DNA of 37,361 nt, from positions 1 through 37,361 of the forward strand of contig CAZQVB010000041.1 of NCBI GenBank assembly GCA_964596645.1, in the 5' to 3' direction. The notes below the pieces were generated by a model that saw only the letters and a program-made list of their open reading frames with translations, did no database searches and was not told where the DNA came from. Positions 24,825 through 34,195 of this stretch are shown one piece after another (positions within the stretch are counted from its first letter, which is position 1; every line of letters begins with the position of its first letter). The position numbers were made by a program, and so were the translations under genes. Origin of the DNA: CAVQEK01 sp964596645 (GTDB taxonomy: Bacteria; Bacteroidota; Bacteroidia; Cytophagales; Cyclobacteriaceae).

Positions 24825-27167
24825 CTACTGTTTCTTTTTAAACAGCCCTTTGATCGCATTGAAAAGTCCTTTCTCCTTTTTGTCTTCAGCGTTATCATCA
24901 CGCACTTCCGCATCGCCTTTTTTCTTGCCAAAGATGCTTTCCCAAAAATTCAGGTCTTCGGCAAATGGATCGCAGTCCAGCTCTTTCAGCAGATAATCTG
25001 GTGGTGCGCCAAACCGTGCGTTGCTGATGTGTCTATATTGGGCATTTTTGTTCAATTGCTGATAAAACCTGGCCGTAATGGGCAGCGCCGTACTGGCGCC
25101 CTGCCCCAGACTTGTAGAGCGGAAATGAATGGCCGGGAACTCACCGCCCACCCAGGCACCCGTTACCAGCTTTGGCGTAATGGCCAGAAACCAGCCATCG
25201 GCATTGTGTTGGGTAGTGCCGGTTTTGCCGCCCATATCGTTGTGCACAGCATAGGTGCTTCGCATACGTGCAGCCGTGCCCTTATTCACTACGCTTTTCA
25301 GCATCTCCGTCATCAGTTGGCTGGTTTCTCGTGAGAGCACACGCTGTGCGGTGGTTTTAGGCTTTTCCCAGAGCAATTGGCCCCGGCTGTCTTCAATGCG
25401 CAGCAGCGAAACAGGCTCTACAAGCACACCGCCATTGGCAAACACGGCATAAGCCCGCACCATTTCGTACAGCGAAATGCTGGGTGTGCCCAGGGCAATG
25501 GAAGGCACCTTGGGTATGTCGCTTTGTATGCCCATGTCGCGGGCGAGTGCTACGGCTTTTTCCACACCCACTGTTACCAGTATTTTTACCGCCACCGTGT
25601 TCACCGACTCCGTCAAAGCGCCCTCCATGGAGTATTTTCCTTCGTATTGGTTGTCGGCGTTGGACGGCTTCCACTCCTTGTCATTTTCCACAAACACTGC
25701 CTGCTCCGCTTCAATATATTCACATGGCGACACGCCGGCTTCCAGCGCAGCGGCATACACTATGGGTTTAAAAACAGAACCCACCTGCCGGCGCGCAGCA
25801 GGGCTCACGTGGTCGTATTTGAAAAATCGATGATCGATACCACCCAACCACACCTTGATATGTCCGCTTTGTGGATCCATGGCCAGAAAGCCGGCTTGTA
25901 GAAATCGGAGGTGATGCCTGACGGAGTCCAACGGGCTCATCTTGCTTTCTTCCGGACCCTGCCAGCTGAAGCGGAGCGTGTTGTGTGCAGTATTCAGCCA
26001 CTGATCGATGGAGTCAGGATGGTTCTTGCTGCGCTTTACTTCTGCATAGGCCCTGTCTTGCCGGAGTGCCAGCTGTATCAATTGCTCGTTTTCCCATGGC
26101 TTTTGCCCTTTCTGCCAATGTGTTTCAAAGGTTTTCTGCAGGGCCTGCATATGGACTTGCATGGCTTTTTCGGCATATTGCTGCATGGCCAGGTCGAGCG
26201 TGGTGTATATGCGCAGGCCATCGGTGTACAGGTTGATGCTGGTGTCGCGTTCGTCAGATATTTCTTTCAAAATTTGCTGCACTTCATGGCGCAGGTGCTC
26301 TACAAAATACGCCCCCACAGCTACGTTTTTATCAGCGTTGTTGTACTGCAGGCCGAGAGGCTGCTTACTCAGTTCATCGGCCGAGTTTGATGCCAGATGC
26401 CCCGCCTTCACCATCTGGCGTAGCACCACATTGCGCCGGCCAAGCGACCGGTCGGGGTGCAGCCTGGGATTGTAGTAGGTGGTGGCCTTGAGCATACCCA
26501 CCAGTACGGCTGCCTGCGTAGGCAAAAGATTTTTGGCCGATGTGCTGAAAAATCGTTGGCTGGCGGCTTCTATGCCAAATACGTTTTCGCCAAATGGCAC
26601 AGTGTTCAAATATAGGGTCAGCAGTTCCTCTTTGCTGTAGAACTGCTCCAGACGCCGGGCCAATATCATTTCGCGGAGCTTATTCAGCGGAAGGGCGAGA
26701 AAAGGGTAGGGGTGCCTGGGGTACAGATTTTTGGCCAATTGCTGCGAGATGGTGCTGCCCCCGCCGGCCCGTTCATTTTGCAGCAAGATGGTTTTGACCG
26801 CGACACGCGCCAGGCTGCGGTAGTCGATGCCTTTGTGCTGGTAAAAGCGCGCATCTTCCGTAGCGATCAATGCCTTGACAAGCCACGGCGATATGGCTTC
26901 ATAATCGACGATCTTTCTGTTCTGGATGAAGTATTTGCCGATCAGGCGTTGGTTGGCATCGTAAATTTCTGAGGCCTGCATATTTTCTATGCTCCGCAGT
27001 TCGCCTTTTTCCGGCATGGGGCCAAGCCAGCCATTGCTCATCACGAGCACTAAAAGGGCCAAAGCGCCGATGATTACAGTGGTCGATATGAAGGCCATGC
27101 GCAGGAGGAGCCTCTTGCTGCGGCGCTTGCTTTTTGAGTTCTTTTTTCTCCTTCTGGTTTTTGGCAT
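24825..27167 (-). CDS. Class A penicillin-binding protein (bifunctional transglycosylase/transpeptidase, PBP1a type)
   Basis: A 780-residue peptidoglycan synthase. A very basic cytoplasmic start (MPKTRRRKKNSKSKRRSKR) leads to a membrane helix (about 21-44). The GT51 transglycosylase has catalytic Glu104 in ATEDARFYQHKGID, then GGGSTISQQLAKNL and KEELLTLYLNTVPFG. The transpeptidase has active Ser464 in GSVFKP (SxxK), SVN in TESVNTVAVK and KTGT near 650. The start at 27167 replaces a 33-residue longer frame with a hydrophobic leader that the family does not have. The short C-terminal tail after the TP domain is rich in Lys, Asp and Glu (ends KGLFKKKQ). Divergent from the epimerase gene. Confidence 0.93.
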   Translation of the reverse strand: MPKTRRRKKNSKSKRRSKRLLLRMAFISTTVIIGALALLVLVMSNGWLGPMPEKGELRSIENMQASEIYDANQRLIGKYFIQNRKIVDYEAISPWLVKALIATEDARFYQHKGIDYRSLARVAVKTILLQNERAGGGSTISQQLAKNLYPRHPYPFLALPLNKLREMILARRLEQFYSKEELLTLYLNTVPFGENVFGIEAASQRFFSTSAKNLLPTQAAVLVGMLKATTYYNPRLHPDRSLGRRNVVLRQMVKAGHLASNSADELSKQPLGLQYNNADKNVAVGAYFVEHLRHEVQQILKEISDERDTSINLYTDGLRIYTTLDLAMQQYAEKAMQVHMQALQKTFETHWQKGQKPWENEQLIQLALRQDRAYAEVKRSKNHPDSIDQWLNTAHNTLRFSWQGPEESKMSPLDSVRHHLRFLQAGFLAMDPQSGHIKVWLGGIDHRFFKYDHVSPAARRQVGSVFKPIVYAAALEAGVSPCEYIEAEQAVFVENDKEWKPSNADNQYEGKYSMEGALTESVNTVAVKILVTVGVEKAVALARDMGIQSDIPKVPSIALGTPSISLYEMVRAYAVFANGGVLVEPVSLLRIEDSRGQLLWEKPKTTAQRVLSRETSQLMTEMLKSVVNKGTAARMRSTYAVHNDMGGKTGTTQHNADGWFLAITPKLVTGAWVGGEFPAIHFRSTSLGQGASTALPITARFYQQLNKNAQYRHISNARFGAPPDYLLKELDCDPFAEDLNFWESIFGKKKGDAEVRDDNAEDKKEKGLFNAIKGLFKKKQ

Positions 27168-27318
27168 GGGGTTGTGGATGAAGGGTGCAATTATAATGAT
27201 TAACCCTATATTAGCAGGCGTGAGCAGGCGGAATAGTACGCGCGATGTCAGCAAATGTGACGGCATTGGTTACTGCCTGCTTTGATTCAAATTCTTTTTT
27301 TATTGTAAAATAAAACCC

Positions 27319-28203
27319 ATGAAAAGACACTCTTTTTTACTCATCGCTGCGGCCCTTGCCCTGGCAGTGGCCTGCAATGACAACAAGAAACCGGTGGAGA
27401 ACACCGAGGCCAACGCCGAAACCCCGGATGTGCTTACGCCCAAAGATTTAGGCTGGAAAATGGGCTGCCAGGCCTATACCTTCAAAGAATTCACCTATGC
27501 CGATGCGTTGGAAAAAATTGATTCGCTGGGCCTTTCCAATGTGGAAATGTATAGCGGACAACCCATAGGAAACGGTATAGAAGGCACCACGCACTACGGC
27601 ATGGACGACTACACCATACAACAAGTAAAGCAGATGACGGGCGACTTCGGCATCGACATAGTGGCCTATGGTGTGGTGAAGCCCAAAGACGAGGAAGAAT
27701 GGCGACAGATTTTTGAGTTTGCCCACAAGCTGCACATCGAAAACATCACCTGTGAGCCTCAAAGGGAGCACCTCGACTTTCTTGAAAAAATGGCTGAAGA
27801 GTATGCCATCAATATCGCCATACACAACCATCCAAAAGAATCACCCTATTGGCATCCCGATTCTGTGCTCTCGGCTGTCGACGGGCGCAGCGAGCGCATG
27901 GGTGCCTGTGCCGATGTAGGCCATTGGACACGCTCTGGCCTCGACCCCATTGAGTGCCTGCAAGCCCTGGAAGGCAGGGTGATATCCCTGCACATCAAGG
28001 ATGTAGACGCAGCTGAGCGGCAGGGCAAAGACCAGGTGTGGGGCACAGGACTCACCAATATAAAGGCAGTAGTGAAAGAAATGTACCGTCAGGATTTTGA
28101 AGGACCCTGGTCGGTCGAATATGAAAATAATTGGAAAAACAATGTGCCCGACATCAAAGCGAGCCTGGAGTATTTCAATGAAAAAGTAGCCAATCTGGAA
28201 TGA
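27319..28203 (+). CDS. Lipoprotein sugar phosphate isomerase/epimerase-like TIM barrel
   Basis: A 294-residue protein with a lipoprotein signal (FLLIAAALALAVAC, Cys19), so it lies in the periplasm or on the outer membrane. The TIM barrel is of the xylose-isomerase-like/AP-endonuclease-2 type: GLSNVEMYSG, GIDIVAYGVVK, NIAIHNHPKESPYWHPDS with metal-binding His/Glu residues, GACADVGHWTRSG and ISLHIKDVDAAERQGKDQVWGTG. Members rearrange or oxidise sugars, or belong to 3-keto-glycoside metabolism; exported versions are frequent in Bacteroidota and substrates are unclear. The GntP permease gene follows, with a perfect hairpin between them. Confidence 0.88.
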   Translation: MKRHSFLLIAAALALAVACNDNKKPVENTEANAETPDVLTPKDLGWKMGCQAYTFKEFTYADALEKIDSLGLSNVEMYSGQPIGNGIEGTTHYGMDDYTIQQVKQMTGDFGIDIVAYGVVKPKDEEEWRQIFEFAHKLHIENITCEPQREHLDFLEKMAEEYAINIAIHNHPKESPYWHPDSVLSAVDGRSERMGACADVGHWTRSGLDPIECLQALEGRVISLHIKDVDAAERQGKDQVWGTGLTNIKAVVKEMYRQDFEGPWSVEYENNWKNNVPDIKASLEYFNEKVANLE

Positions 28204-28210
28204 CCTACTC

Positions 28211-28238
28211 TTGTGCCGGTATACCCACACCGGCACAA
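28211..28238 (+). terminator. Perfect hairpin between epimerase and permease genes
   Basis: TTGTGCCGGT at 28211-28220 and its exact reverse complement ACCGGCACAA at 28229-28238 form a 10-bp stem with an 8-nt loop, starting 7 nt after the epimerase stop. The following bases (AGCTTTCCTTTT) are only moderately T-rich. It may be a terminator, a partial terminator, or an RNA-stabilising hairpin that sets different levels of the two gene products. It also argues against the longer start of the permease frame at 28200. Confidence 0.65.
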
Positions 28239-28280
28239 AGCTTTCCTTTTGTTGCCTGTAAAGCGCCTTATCGCCCAATT

Positions 28281-29645
28281 ATGTCCACACTGGAGTTGCT
28301 CATGATCACTGTGCTTGCTATTGCGGCACTTTTTTTACTGGTGATCAAACTGAAGATTCACGCCTTCATCTCCCTGCTGCTGGTGAGCATTTTTGTAGGC
28401 ATCTTCACCGGAATGCCTTTACTCAATATACTCAACAGCATACAGGAAGGCATGGGCAATATTCTGGGATTTATAGCCGTGGTGGTAGGCTTGGGAACCA
28501 TCTTCGGCGAAATCCTTCAGGTATCGGGTGGGGCAGAGGCATTGTCGCGCACCATGCTGCGCAAGTTCGGCACTGAGCGCTCCAGTTGGGCCATGATGAC
28601 GACGGGCTTCATCATTGCCATACCCGTATTTCTTGATGTAGGCTTCATTATATTGGTGCCTATGGCATATGCGCTGGCGCGCAAAACCAAGCGATCGGTG
28701 CTCTACTATGCCATACCGCTGTTGGCCGGCCTGGCGGTTACACACGCTTTCATTCCACCCACCCCAGGTCCTANNNNNNNNNNCGTGGCCGAAATCATCG
28801 ACGTGCCACTGGGATGGGTGATCCTTCTGGGCCTGGTGGTGGGCTTTCCCACTGCCGTGATTGCCGGACCCTTTTTTGGCAGATACATCGCTTCCAAAAT
28901 CCACATAGCCCCGCCGGAGGTCGATACCGCTGCCGAGCCTGAGCACCACGGCACGGCAGGCTTGCCCTCTTTTGCTTGGATCGTGATGCTGATCGCTCTG
29001 CCGCTGCTGCTCATCCTGGCCAGCACTATGGCCGATGTGGCCGTAAAGAGCCATTGGGTAGAGGCGGGTACAGCGGTGGAAATTGTGCAGTTTATAGGTC
29101 ATCCTTTTGTAGCGCTCATCATTGCCACACTCATGGCGGGCTATTTTCTGGGCACACGTCGCGGCTTTTCGTCTCAAAAATTACTGGAAGTGGCCAACCG
29201 GTCGCTGGCGCCCGCGGGGCTCATTATATTGGTGACAGGCGCGGGTGGTGTATTTAAGCAGATACTGGTAGACAGCGGAGCCGGTGAATCGTTGGCTACC
29301 CTGATCGCCGGCAACAACATACCGCCCGTGGTATTGGCTTATGTGCTGGCCGTGATCATACGCCTCACCCAGGGCTCTGCCACTGTAGCCATGATCACCG
29401 CGGCCGGCATGGTGGCCCCGGTGCTTGGCGTGCTGGAAATTGGTGACGCAGGCAAGGCCCTGGTGGCGCTTTCTATTGCCAGTGGTTCTACCTTTTTTTC
29501 GCATGTCAATGATAGCGGCTTCTGGCTGGTGGGCAAATATCTGAACATGACCGAGGAGCAGACGCTGAAGTCGTGGAGCATCATGGAAACCATCATTTCC
29601 GTGGTCGGTTTTGTGCTGTGCCTGCTATTGAGCGTTTTTGTATAA
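28281..29645 (+). CDS. GntP-family gluconate:H+ symporter
   Basis: A permease of about 454 residues with some 12-14 membrane helices. GntP features: IFVGIFTGMPLLNILNSIQEGMG near the N-terminus, FGTERSSWAMMTTGFIIAIPVFLDVGFIIL, HAFIPPTPGP in the middle, RLTQGSATVAMITAAGMV near 380, and FFSHVNDSGFWLVGKYLNMT near 420. These proteins import gluconate or related sugar acids, or glycerate. I chose ATG 28281; the upstream frame from 28200 would run through the hairpin and has no membrane character. A 10-N gap lies within codons just after PPTPGP. Together with the epimerase this suggests uptake of a sugar acid. Confidence 0.92.
   Translation: MSTLELLMITVLAIAALFLLVIKLKIHAFISLLLVSIFVGIFTGMPLLNILNSIQEGMGNILGFIAVVVGLGTIFGEILQVSGGAEALSRTMLRKFGTERSSWAMMTTGFIIAIPVFLDVGFIILVPMAYALARKTKRSVLYYAIPLLAGLAVTHAFIPPTPGPXXXXVAEIIDVPLGWVILLGLVVGFPTAVIAGPFFGRYIASKIHIAPPEVDTAAEPEHHGTAGLPSFAWIVMLIALPLLLILASTMADVAVKSHWVEAGTAVEIVQFIGHPFVALIIATLMAGYFLGTRRGFSSQKLLEVANRSLAPAGLIILVTGAGGVFKQILVDSGAGESLATLIAGNNIPPVVLAYVLAVIIRLTQGSATVAMITAAGMVAPVLGVLEIGDAGKALVALSIASGSTFFSHVNDSGFWLVGKYLNMTEEQTLKSWSIMETIISVVGFVLCLLLSVFV
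28774..28783. other. Assembly gap of 10 N inside the GntP gene
   Basis: Ten N follow the codons for PPTPGP and keep the frame. In GntP proteins PPTPGP is usually followed by two residues and then VA, whereas here four unknown residues precede VAEII. If two is correct, only four real bases are missing and the N run is a placeholder of fixed length. The gene itself is probably intact. Confidence 0.85.
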
Positions 29646-29661
29646 CAGCGCTTTGTATGTT

Positions 29662-29694
29662 TTTGGACAATATTGTGACCATCAAAAACCTTTG
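29662..29694 (+). promoter_or_regulatory. Bacteroidota-type promoter candidate for the lipoprotein gene
   Basis: TTTG at 29662-29665 and AACCTTTG at 29687-29694 (seven of eight bases of TAnnTTTG) are 21 nt apart, close to the spacing of the main Bacteroidota sigma factor. They lie about 50 nt upstream of ATG 29745. Confidence 0.5.
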
Positions 29695-29744
29695 TATTGC
29701 CCACTGACTTATAGTAGCTTACAAATAAATTACGACCTGATAAC

Positions 29745-30515
29745 ATGCAAAAACTTCTGACTTATATGATTGTAGGTGTGCTGCTGCTCGCCGGGTGTAC
29801 AGACGCTAAAAAGCAGACTGAGCAACCAGTGGTAGCGCAAAATCCGGCTGCAGATGGCTTCAATACCGAGGCTTCTGATGATGAAGCCATAGCCCTTGCC
29901 GACTCTGTGATGCTGGCCATGGGTGGGCGCTCCGGCTGGGACAATACGCGGTACATCAGTTGGGACTTCTTTGGAAAGCGACAGTTGCTTTGGGATAAAA
30001 AGGCTGATCGTGTGCGCATTGATTTGGCCGATGCCGATAGCACAACAATGGTTTTAAACCTCAACAATATGTCGGGTGCTGTGCGCAAAAACGGGCAGCT
30101 GGTAAGCGATCAGGATTCCCTGCAAAAGTACCTGGAGCAAGCCAGGCGCATATGGATCAACGACAGCTATTGGCTGGTGATGCCCTTTAAGCTCAAGGAT
30201 AGCGGCGTAACGCTCACCTACAAAGGCGCAGATACGCTGCCAGGTGGCTCACCGGCAGTTAAGCTGCAACTCATCTTTGACCAGGTAGGGGTGACACCCC
30301 AAAACAAATATCACGTGTGGGTAGACCAGAGTGATCATTTGGTGAAACAATGGGCTTTTTTCAGGCAAGCTTCCGATGCTGAGCCCGCCTTCGTCACGCC
30401 CTGGACAGACTATAAACAATACGGTGACATATTGCTGGCCGGCAACCGGGGCGAGCGACAGATATCCGGTATCAACGTACATGACTCTGTGCCCGAGGAG
30501 CAGTTTGAGTTGTAA
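29745..30515 (+). CDS. Conserved lipoprotein, LolA-like fold suspected
   Basis: A 256-residue lipoprotein with signal IVGVLLLAGCTDAKK (lipidated Cys18). The mature part begins with a disordered linker. It then has SVMLAMGGRSGWDNTRYISWDFFGKRQLLWDKK and strand pairs such as VRIDLADADSTTMVLNL, KYHVWVDQSDHLVKQWAFF and FVTPWTDYKQYGDILL. This order, a long antiparallel sheet with a helix holding a Met-Gly-Gly, is like the LolA/LppX fold of lipid-carrier lipoproteins. The match is by eye and no function follows from it. It has its own promoter candidate and stands 180 nt before the GH63 gene. Confidence 0.75.
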   Translation: MQKLLTYMIVGVLLLAGCTDAKKQTEQPVVAQNPAADGFNTEASDDEAIALADSVMLAMGGRSGWDNTRYISWDFFGKRQLLWDKKADRVRIDLADADSTTMVLNLNNMSGAVRKNGQLVSDQDSLQKYLEQARRIWINDSYWLVMPFKLKDSGVTLTYKGADTLPGGSPAVKLQLIFDQVGVTPQNKYHVWVDQSDHLVKQWAFFRQASDAEPAFVTPWTDYKQYGDILLAGNRGERQISGINVHDSVPEEQFEL

Positions 30516-30695
30516 TGCCTGGTAGATCAAATAAAAATTTTACACTTCATTTTTAGCAGGCATTTCATTTTCATTACCTTTCATGCCACACCCACAGCTG
30601 TTTAAAACAGCACTCCCTCATCTCAGGTTTAGCTAAGAATGTGTACCGGCTCAGGCACGGTCTAGTACAAATCTGTCGATGACATTTTCAAATAA

Positions 30696-33362
30696 TTGAT
30701 AAAATACAATGGTGGCTTTGTGCCGCAGATTAAGATAGCATGGCCTATGGTAAGCGTGAATGAAGAAGTTGGCTGGTCCACGGAGGCCGGCAACAATGGT
30801 TTTTGGAGATCGTGGGGGCCCTTTATGACGGAGCGGCAATGGGGTACGGTGCGCGAAGACTACAGCGCACATGGCGAGTCGTGGATGGCCATAAGCCACG
30901 ATCTGGCGCGCAGCTACGCCTATCGATGGGGAGAAGAGGGCATTGCAGGCTTTTGCGATGCCAAACAGATCATGTGCCTCGCACCTGCTTTCTGGAATGG
31001 CAAAGATCCAATAATAAAGGAGCGGCTCTTTGGCCTGGCCAACCACCTGGGCAACCACGGTGAAGACGTGAAAGAGCTGTATTTTCATCTGGAATCCACC
31101 CCTTCACATTCGTATTGCAAGTTTCTGTACAAATATCCGCATGCAGCCTTTCCTTACGACGAGCTGGTGCAGGGCAACAAGCGCAGCCGGCATGAGCCGG
31201 AGTACGAACTGCTCGATACGGGGGTGTTCGACGAAGGGCGCTATTTCGATTGCTACATTGAGTACGCCAAAGCCGGACCGAATGACATACTGATGCGCAT
31301 TGAGGTGATCAACCGGGGGCCGGAGGCGGCAGAAATACACCTGTTGCCCCATTTCTGGTTTCGCAACTACTGGAACCACAACTCCTTTTATTCCCGGCCC
31401 GAGATTGTGGCTACTTCGCATCAATGCCTCAAGGCCACCTCCCGGCGCAATGGCAACTACTTCCTCTGCCACGACGGTGGAGAGCAGCTTTTTGCTGAAA
31501 ATGAAACCAACAGCAAGCGCCTGTTCGGTCGCGATAATGATTATCCCTATGTGAAAGACGGCATAAACGATTTCATTGTACACCGCCAGAAAACCGTAAA
31601 TCCTGGCAAGACGGGCACCAAGGTGGCCTTATGGACGAAGAAGATGCTTTCTCCCGGCGAGTCCGTCAGCATGCGCCTGCGACTGAGCAAGAGAGAAAAA
31701 CATGAACCTTGGGCTGATTTTGACGAGGTGCTTCATAAACGCCGCGAGCAAGGCAGACAATTCTTTGAAGGACTGGGCGATGCCCGGCTATCGCACGACG
31801 AAAAGCACCTGTTAAAAAGTGCCGTCAGCGGTCTGCTCTGGACCAAGCAATTCTACTATCTGGACCTGTACAAATGGCACAACGGAGAGCCCGGCAAACC
31901 TGCCCCGCAGCGCGACAGAAAGCGAAACCTGCAGTGGCAGCACCTCACCAACAGGAACATAATATCGATGCCCGACAAGTGGGAGTACCCCTGGTACGCG
32001 GCCTGGGACCTGGCCTTTCACACCACCACCTTTTCGCATGTGGATGCCGCCTTTGCCAAAAACCAGCTCCTGCTTATGCTGCGCGAGTACTACATGCACC
32101 CCAACGGACAGATACCGGCCTACGAGTGGAACTTCGGCGATGTGAACCCGCCCGTGCATGCCTGGGCTGTGTGGCAGGTGTACGAGCGCGATCTGAAGAA
32201 AACGGGTAATGCTGACTGGAGCTTTTTAGAAGAATGTTTTCAGAAGCTGCTGATCAACTTCACCTGGTGGGTAAACAGGAAAGACATCAACGGCATCGAC
32301 CTTTTTGAAGGTGGATTCCTGGGGCTTGATAACATTGGTGTGTTTGACCGCAGTCAAAAAGTGCCCGGCGTTAAGAACCTGCAACAGGCCGATGCGACCA
32401 GCTGGATGGCGATGTTTTCGCTCAATATGCTCCGCATTTCGCTGGAGCTGGCCCGGCACAATCCGCTGTATGAAGAGTCGGCAGCAAAGTTCTTCCGGCA
32501 TTTTATCAACATCGGCTGGGCCATGCACAACATAGGCGAGGCCAACGTGTCGCTGTGGGACGATGAGGATGCCTTTTACTACGACGTGGTAAAAATGGAC
32601 GATGGCAGCACACACCGGCTGAAAATACGCTCGCTGGTGGGCATCATTCCGCTGCTGGCCGTGGAGGTGATTCACGATGAACTGTTCGACAAGCTGCGGG
32701 AGTTCAAGACCCGCGCCTACACCATCATTCGTACGAGGCCCGACCTGGCACAGCTCATTTCGCACATAGAAGAGAAGAACAAGCACGGCGAGCATCTCTT
32801 TTCCATCATGCGTGCCTTCCGGCTGGAGCATATGCTCAAGCGCCTGCTCGATGAGGAAGAGTTTTTGAGCGAATTTGGCATTCGCTCATTGTCAAAATTT
32901 CACTATAAAAACCCCTACATCTTCGAGCACAACGGCAGCCACCATGTGATACAGTACGAACCGGGCGAGAGCAATACCCCAATGTTTGGAGGCAACAGCA
33001 ACTGGCGCGGTCCTGTGTGGCTACCGCTCAATTATCTGATTGTGCAGTCGCTGTACAAATACTACGACTACTACGGCCCGCAGTATATGTATGAGTTCCC
33101 GACCGGTTCTGGCAATAAGAAAAATCTGAAACAGATCGCTCAGGAACTCACCAAAAGATTGCAAAAGCTGTTTGACCGCAACGGACAAGGCCGGTACACC
33201 TACCACGCCGAGCACCCCGTTTTTGCTGAAGACGAGCATTTCAAGCACCACCATCTTTTCTACGAATATTTCCACAGCGAGTCGGGCCAGGGCCTGGGCG
33301 CCTCCCACCAAACCGGCTGGACGGCGCTGATAGCCAACCTGCTGCTGGAGCATAGGGATTGA
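30696..33362 (+). CDS. Glycoside hydrolase family 63-type glucosidase
   Basis: An 888-residue (alpha/alpha)6-barrel enzyme of the GH63/MGH1-like type. The opening FWRSWGPFMTERQWGTVREDYS and SYAYRWGEEGIAGFCD are strongly conserved in this family, followed by FWNGKDPIIKERLFGL and NHGEDVKELYFHLESTPSHSY. The catalytic barrel has YPWYAAWDLAFHTTTFSHVD with a likely acid Asp, IPAYEWNFGDVNPPVHAWA and, near the C-terminus, GGNSNWRGPVWLPLNYLI. No signal peptide, so probably cytoplasmic. Eukaryotic GH63 trims glucose from N-glycans; bacterial members act on glucosides such as glucosylglycerate or mannosylglycerate. ATG 30747 is an alternative start. No other sugar gene in the immediate surroundings fixes the substrate. 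Confidence 0.9.
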   Translation: MIKYNGGFVPQIKIAWPMVSVNEEVGWSTEAGNNGFWRSWGPFMTERQWGTVREDYSAHGESWMAISHDLARSYAYRWGEEGIAGFCDAKQIMCLAPAFWNGKDPIIKERLFGLANHLGNHGEDVKELYFHLESTPSHSYCKFLYKYPHAAFPYDELVQGNKRSRHEPEYELLDTGVFDEGRYFDCYIEYAKAGPNDILMRIEVINRGPEAAEIHLLPHFWFRNYWNHNSFYSRPEIVATSHQCLKATSRRNGNYFLCHDGGEQLFAENETNSKRLFGRDNDYPYVKDGINDFIVHRQKTVNPGKTGTKVALWTKKMLSPGESVSMRLRLSKREKHEPWADFDEVLHKRREQGRQFFEGLGDARLSHDEKHLLKSAVSGLLWTKQFYYLDLYKWHNGEPGKPAPQRDRKRNLQWQHLTNRNIISMPDKWEYPWYAAWDLAFHTTTFSHVDAAFAKNQLLLMLREYYMHPNGQIPAYEWNFGDVNPPVHAWAVWQVYERDLKKTGNADWSFLEECFQKLLINFTWWVNRKDINGIDLFEGGFLGLDNIGVFDRSQKVPGVKNLQQADATSWMAMFSLNMLRISLELARHNPLYEESAAKFFRHFINIGWAMHNIGEANVSLWDDEDAFYYDVVKMDDGSTHRLKIRSLVGIIPLLAVEVIHDELFDKLREFKTRAYTIIRTRPDLAQLISHIEEKNKHGEHLFSIMRAFRLEHMLKRLLDEEEFLSEFGIRSLSKFHYKNPYIFEHNGSHHVIQYEPGESNTPMFGGNSNWRGPVWLPLNYLIVQSLYKYYDYYGPQYMYEFPTGSGNKKNLKQIAQELTKRLQKLFDRNGQGRYTYHAEHPVFAEDEHFKHHHLFYEYFHSESGQGLGASHQTGWTALIANLLLEHRD

Positions 33363-33381
33363 TAAGAATGAATAATTAACT

Positions 33382-33456
33382 ACCGCAAGTTTTTAACTTG
33401 TGGTTAGAACGGAACCAAACAGGTTTCCCACAAGTTACGCTGCGCTAAAACTGCGG
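33382..33456. repeat. Palindromic dispersed repeat, copy A
   Basis: Two hairpins just after the GH63 gene. The first (33382-33404) pairs ACCGCAAGTT with AACTTGTGGT around a 3-nt loop. The second (33428-33456) pairs CCACAAGTT with AACTGCGG around a loop holding CGCTGCGCT. Related pairs recur at 34923-35030 and 36903-37207, so this is a family. The rest of 33363-33565 holds no gene that I can support. The first hairpin could also serve as a transcription terminator. Confidence 0.75.
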
Positions 33457-33565
33457 CAGACGAAGTCTTCCAGAATAGCCACATTGCTTTCCTTAAGAAA
33501 GTTATAGTACTTTATGATTGTGCCATGCCAAATATACCTGGTATCTGCCCATACTCTGGAATAAG

Positions 33566-34195
33566 ATGAAAGTAAGTAGAACATATGTGAGCATGATGGT
33601 GGTACTCTGCCTGCTGATCAATGCTTGCGGTGGGGATGAATTAGATGAAAGTGATGGTGAGGAAAAGCCAGATGGTGTTTTTTATAAAAACCCCTCTTTT
33701 AAGATAGTCGGCAAATACGATTTACTGTCTTATCTGACACAGAAACCAATGGACCTCAATTTTGACGGAAAGTACTCTCACAATTTGTTTGATGAAATGG
33801 GAAACTATTATTGGCAAGAGGCTCATCGTTTTTACCTTCACATCTACAATGATTTATATCCACGCGAAGATGGTACCACAGAATATGTACCGATCATAGA
33901 TCTTTATGCTCCTTATGCCAATGTTCGTAGTGATGCTGAGACAGGGGAGTATCTTTATACATTATATGGCGTTGCCAATTGTTCGGCCAGATTTTACTTT
34001 TCTGAAAAGAAGAACGAATTTACTATAATCGATCCCTCGCTTGGGGAGGGTCAACTCGTGGCGGTTTCTATCGATGAAGATATCCTCTTTGCTACATTTC
34101 GAAGATATTTCTATACAGATCCTCAATTCTTATTCACTGACGATGGATGGGAGAAGATTACAATACATGCCACTTATAAAAAAAGACCTGAATGA
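33566..34195 (+). CDS. Hypothetical lipoprotein
   Basis: A 209-residue protein with a lipoprotein signal, SMMVVLCLLINACGGDE (lipidated Cys21), then an acidic linker (ELDESDGEEKPDG). The mature domain is rich in Tyr, Phe and Asp (KYSHNLFDEMGNYYWQEAHRFYLHIYNDLYP; IDLYAPYANVRSDAE). I do not recognise the family. ATG 33566 was chosen over 33518 because it places the signal peptide directly at the start. The end overlaps the next gene by 4 nt (ATGA), so the two are translated together and probably form one envelope complex. Both are more AT-rich than the genes to the left. Confidence 0.7.
   Translation: MKVSRTYVSMMVVLCLLINACGGDELDESDGEEKPDGVFYKNPSFKIVGKYDLLSYLTQKPMDLNFDGKYSHNLFDEMGNYYWQEAHRFYLHIYNDLYPREDGTTEYVPIIDLYAPYANVRSDAETGEYLYTLYGVANCSARFYFSEKKNEFTIIDPSLGEGQLVAVSIDEDILFATFRRYFYTDPQFLFTDDGWEKITIHATYKKRPE

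Noticed and set aside
33458..33530. Minus-strand 30-codon frame after repeat copy A as a gene remnant
   Set aside because: No start codon, no recognisable motif; most likely chance.
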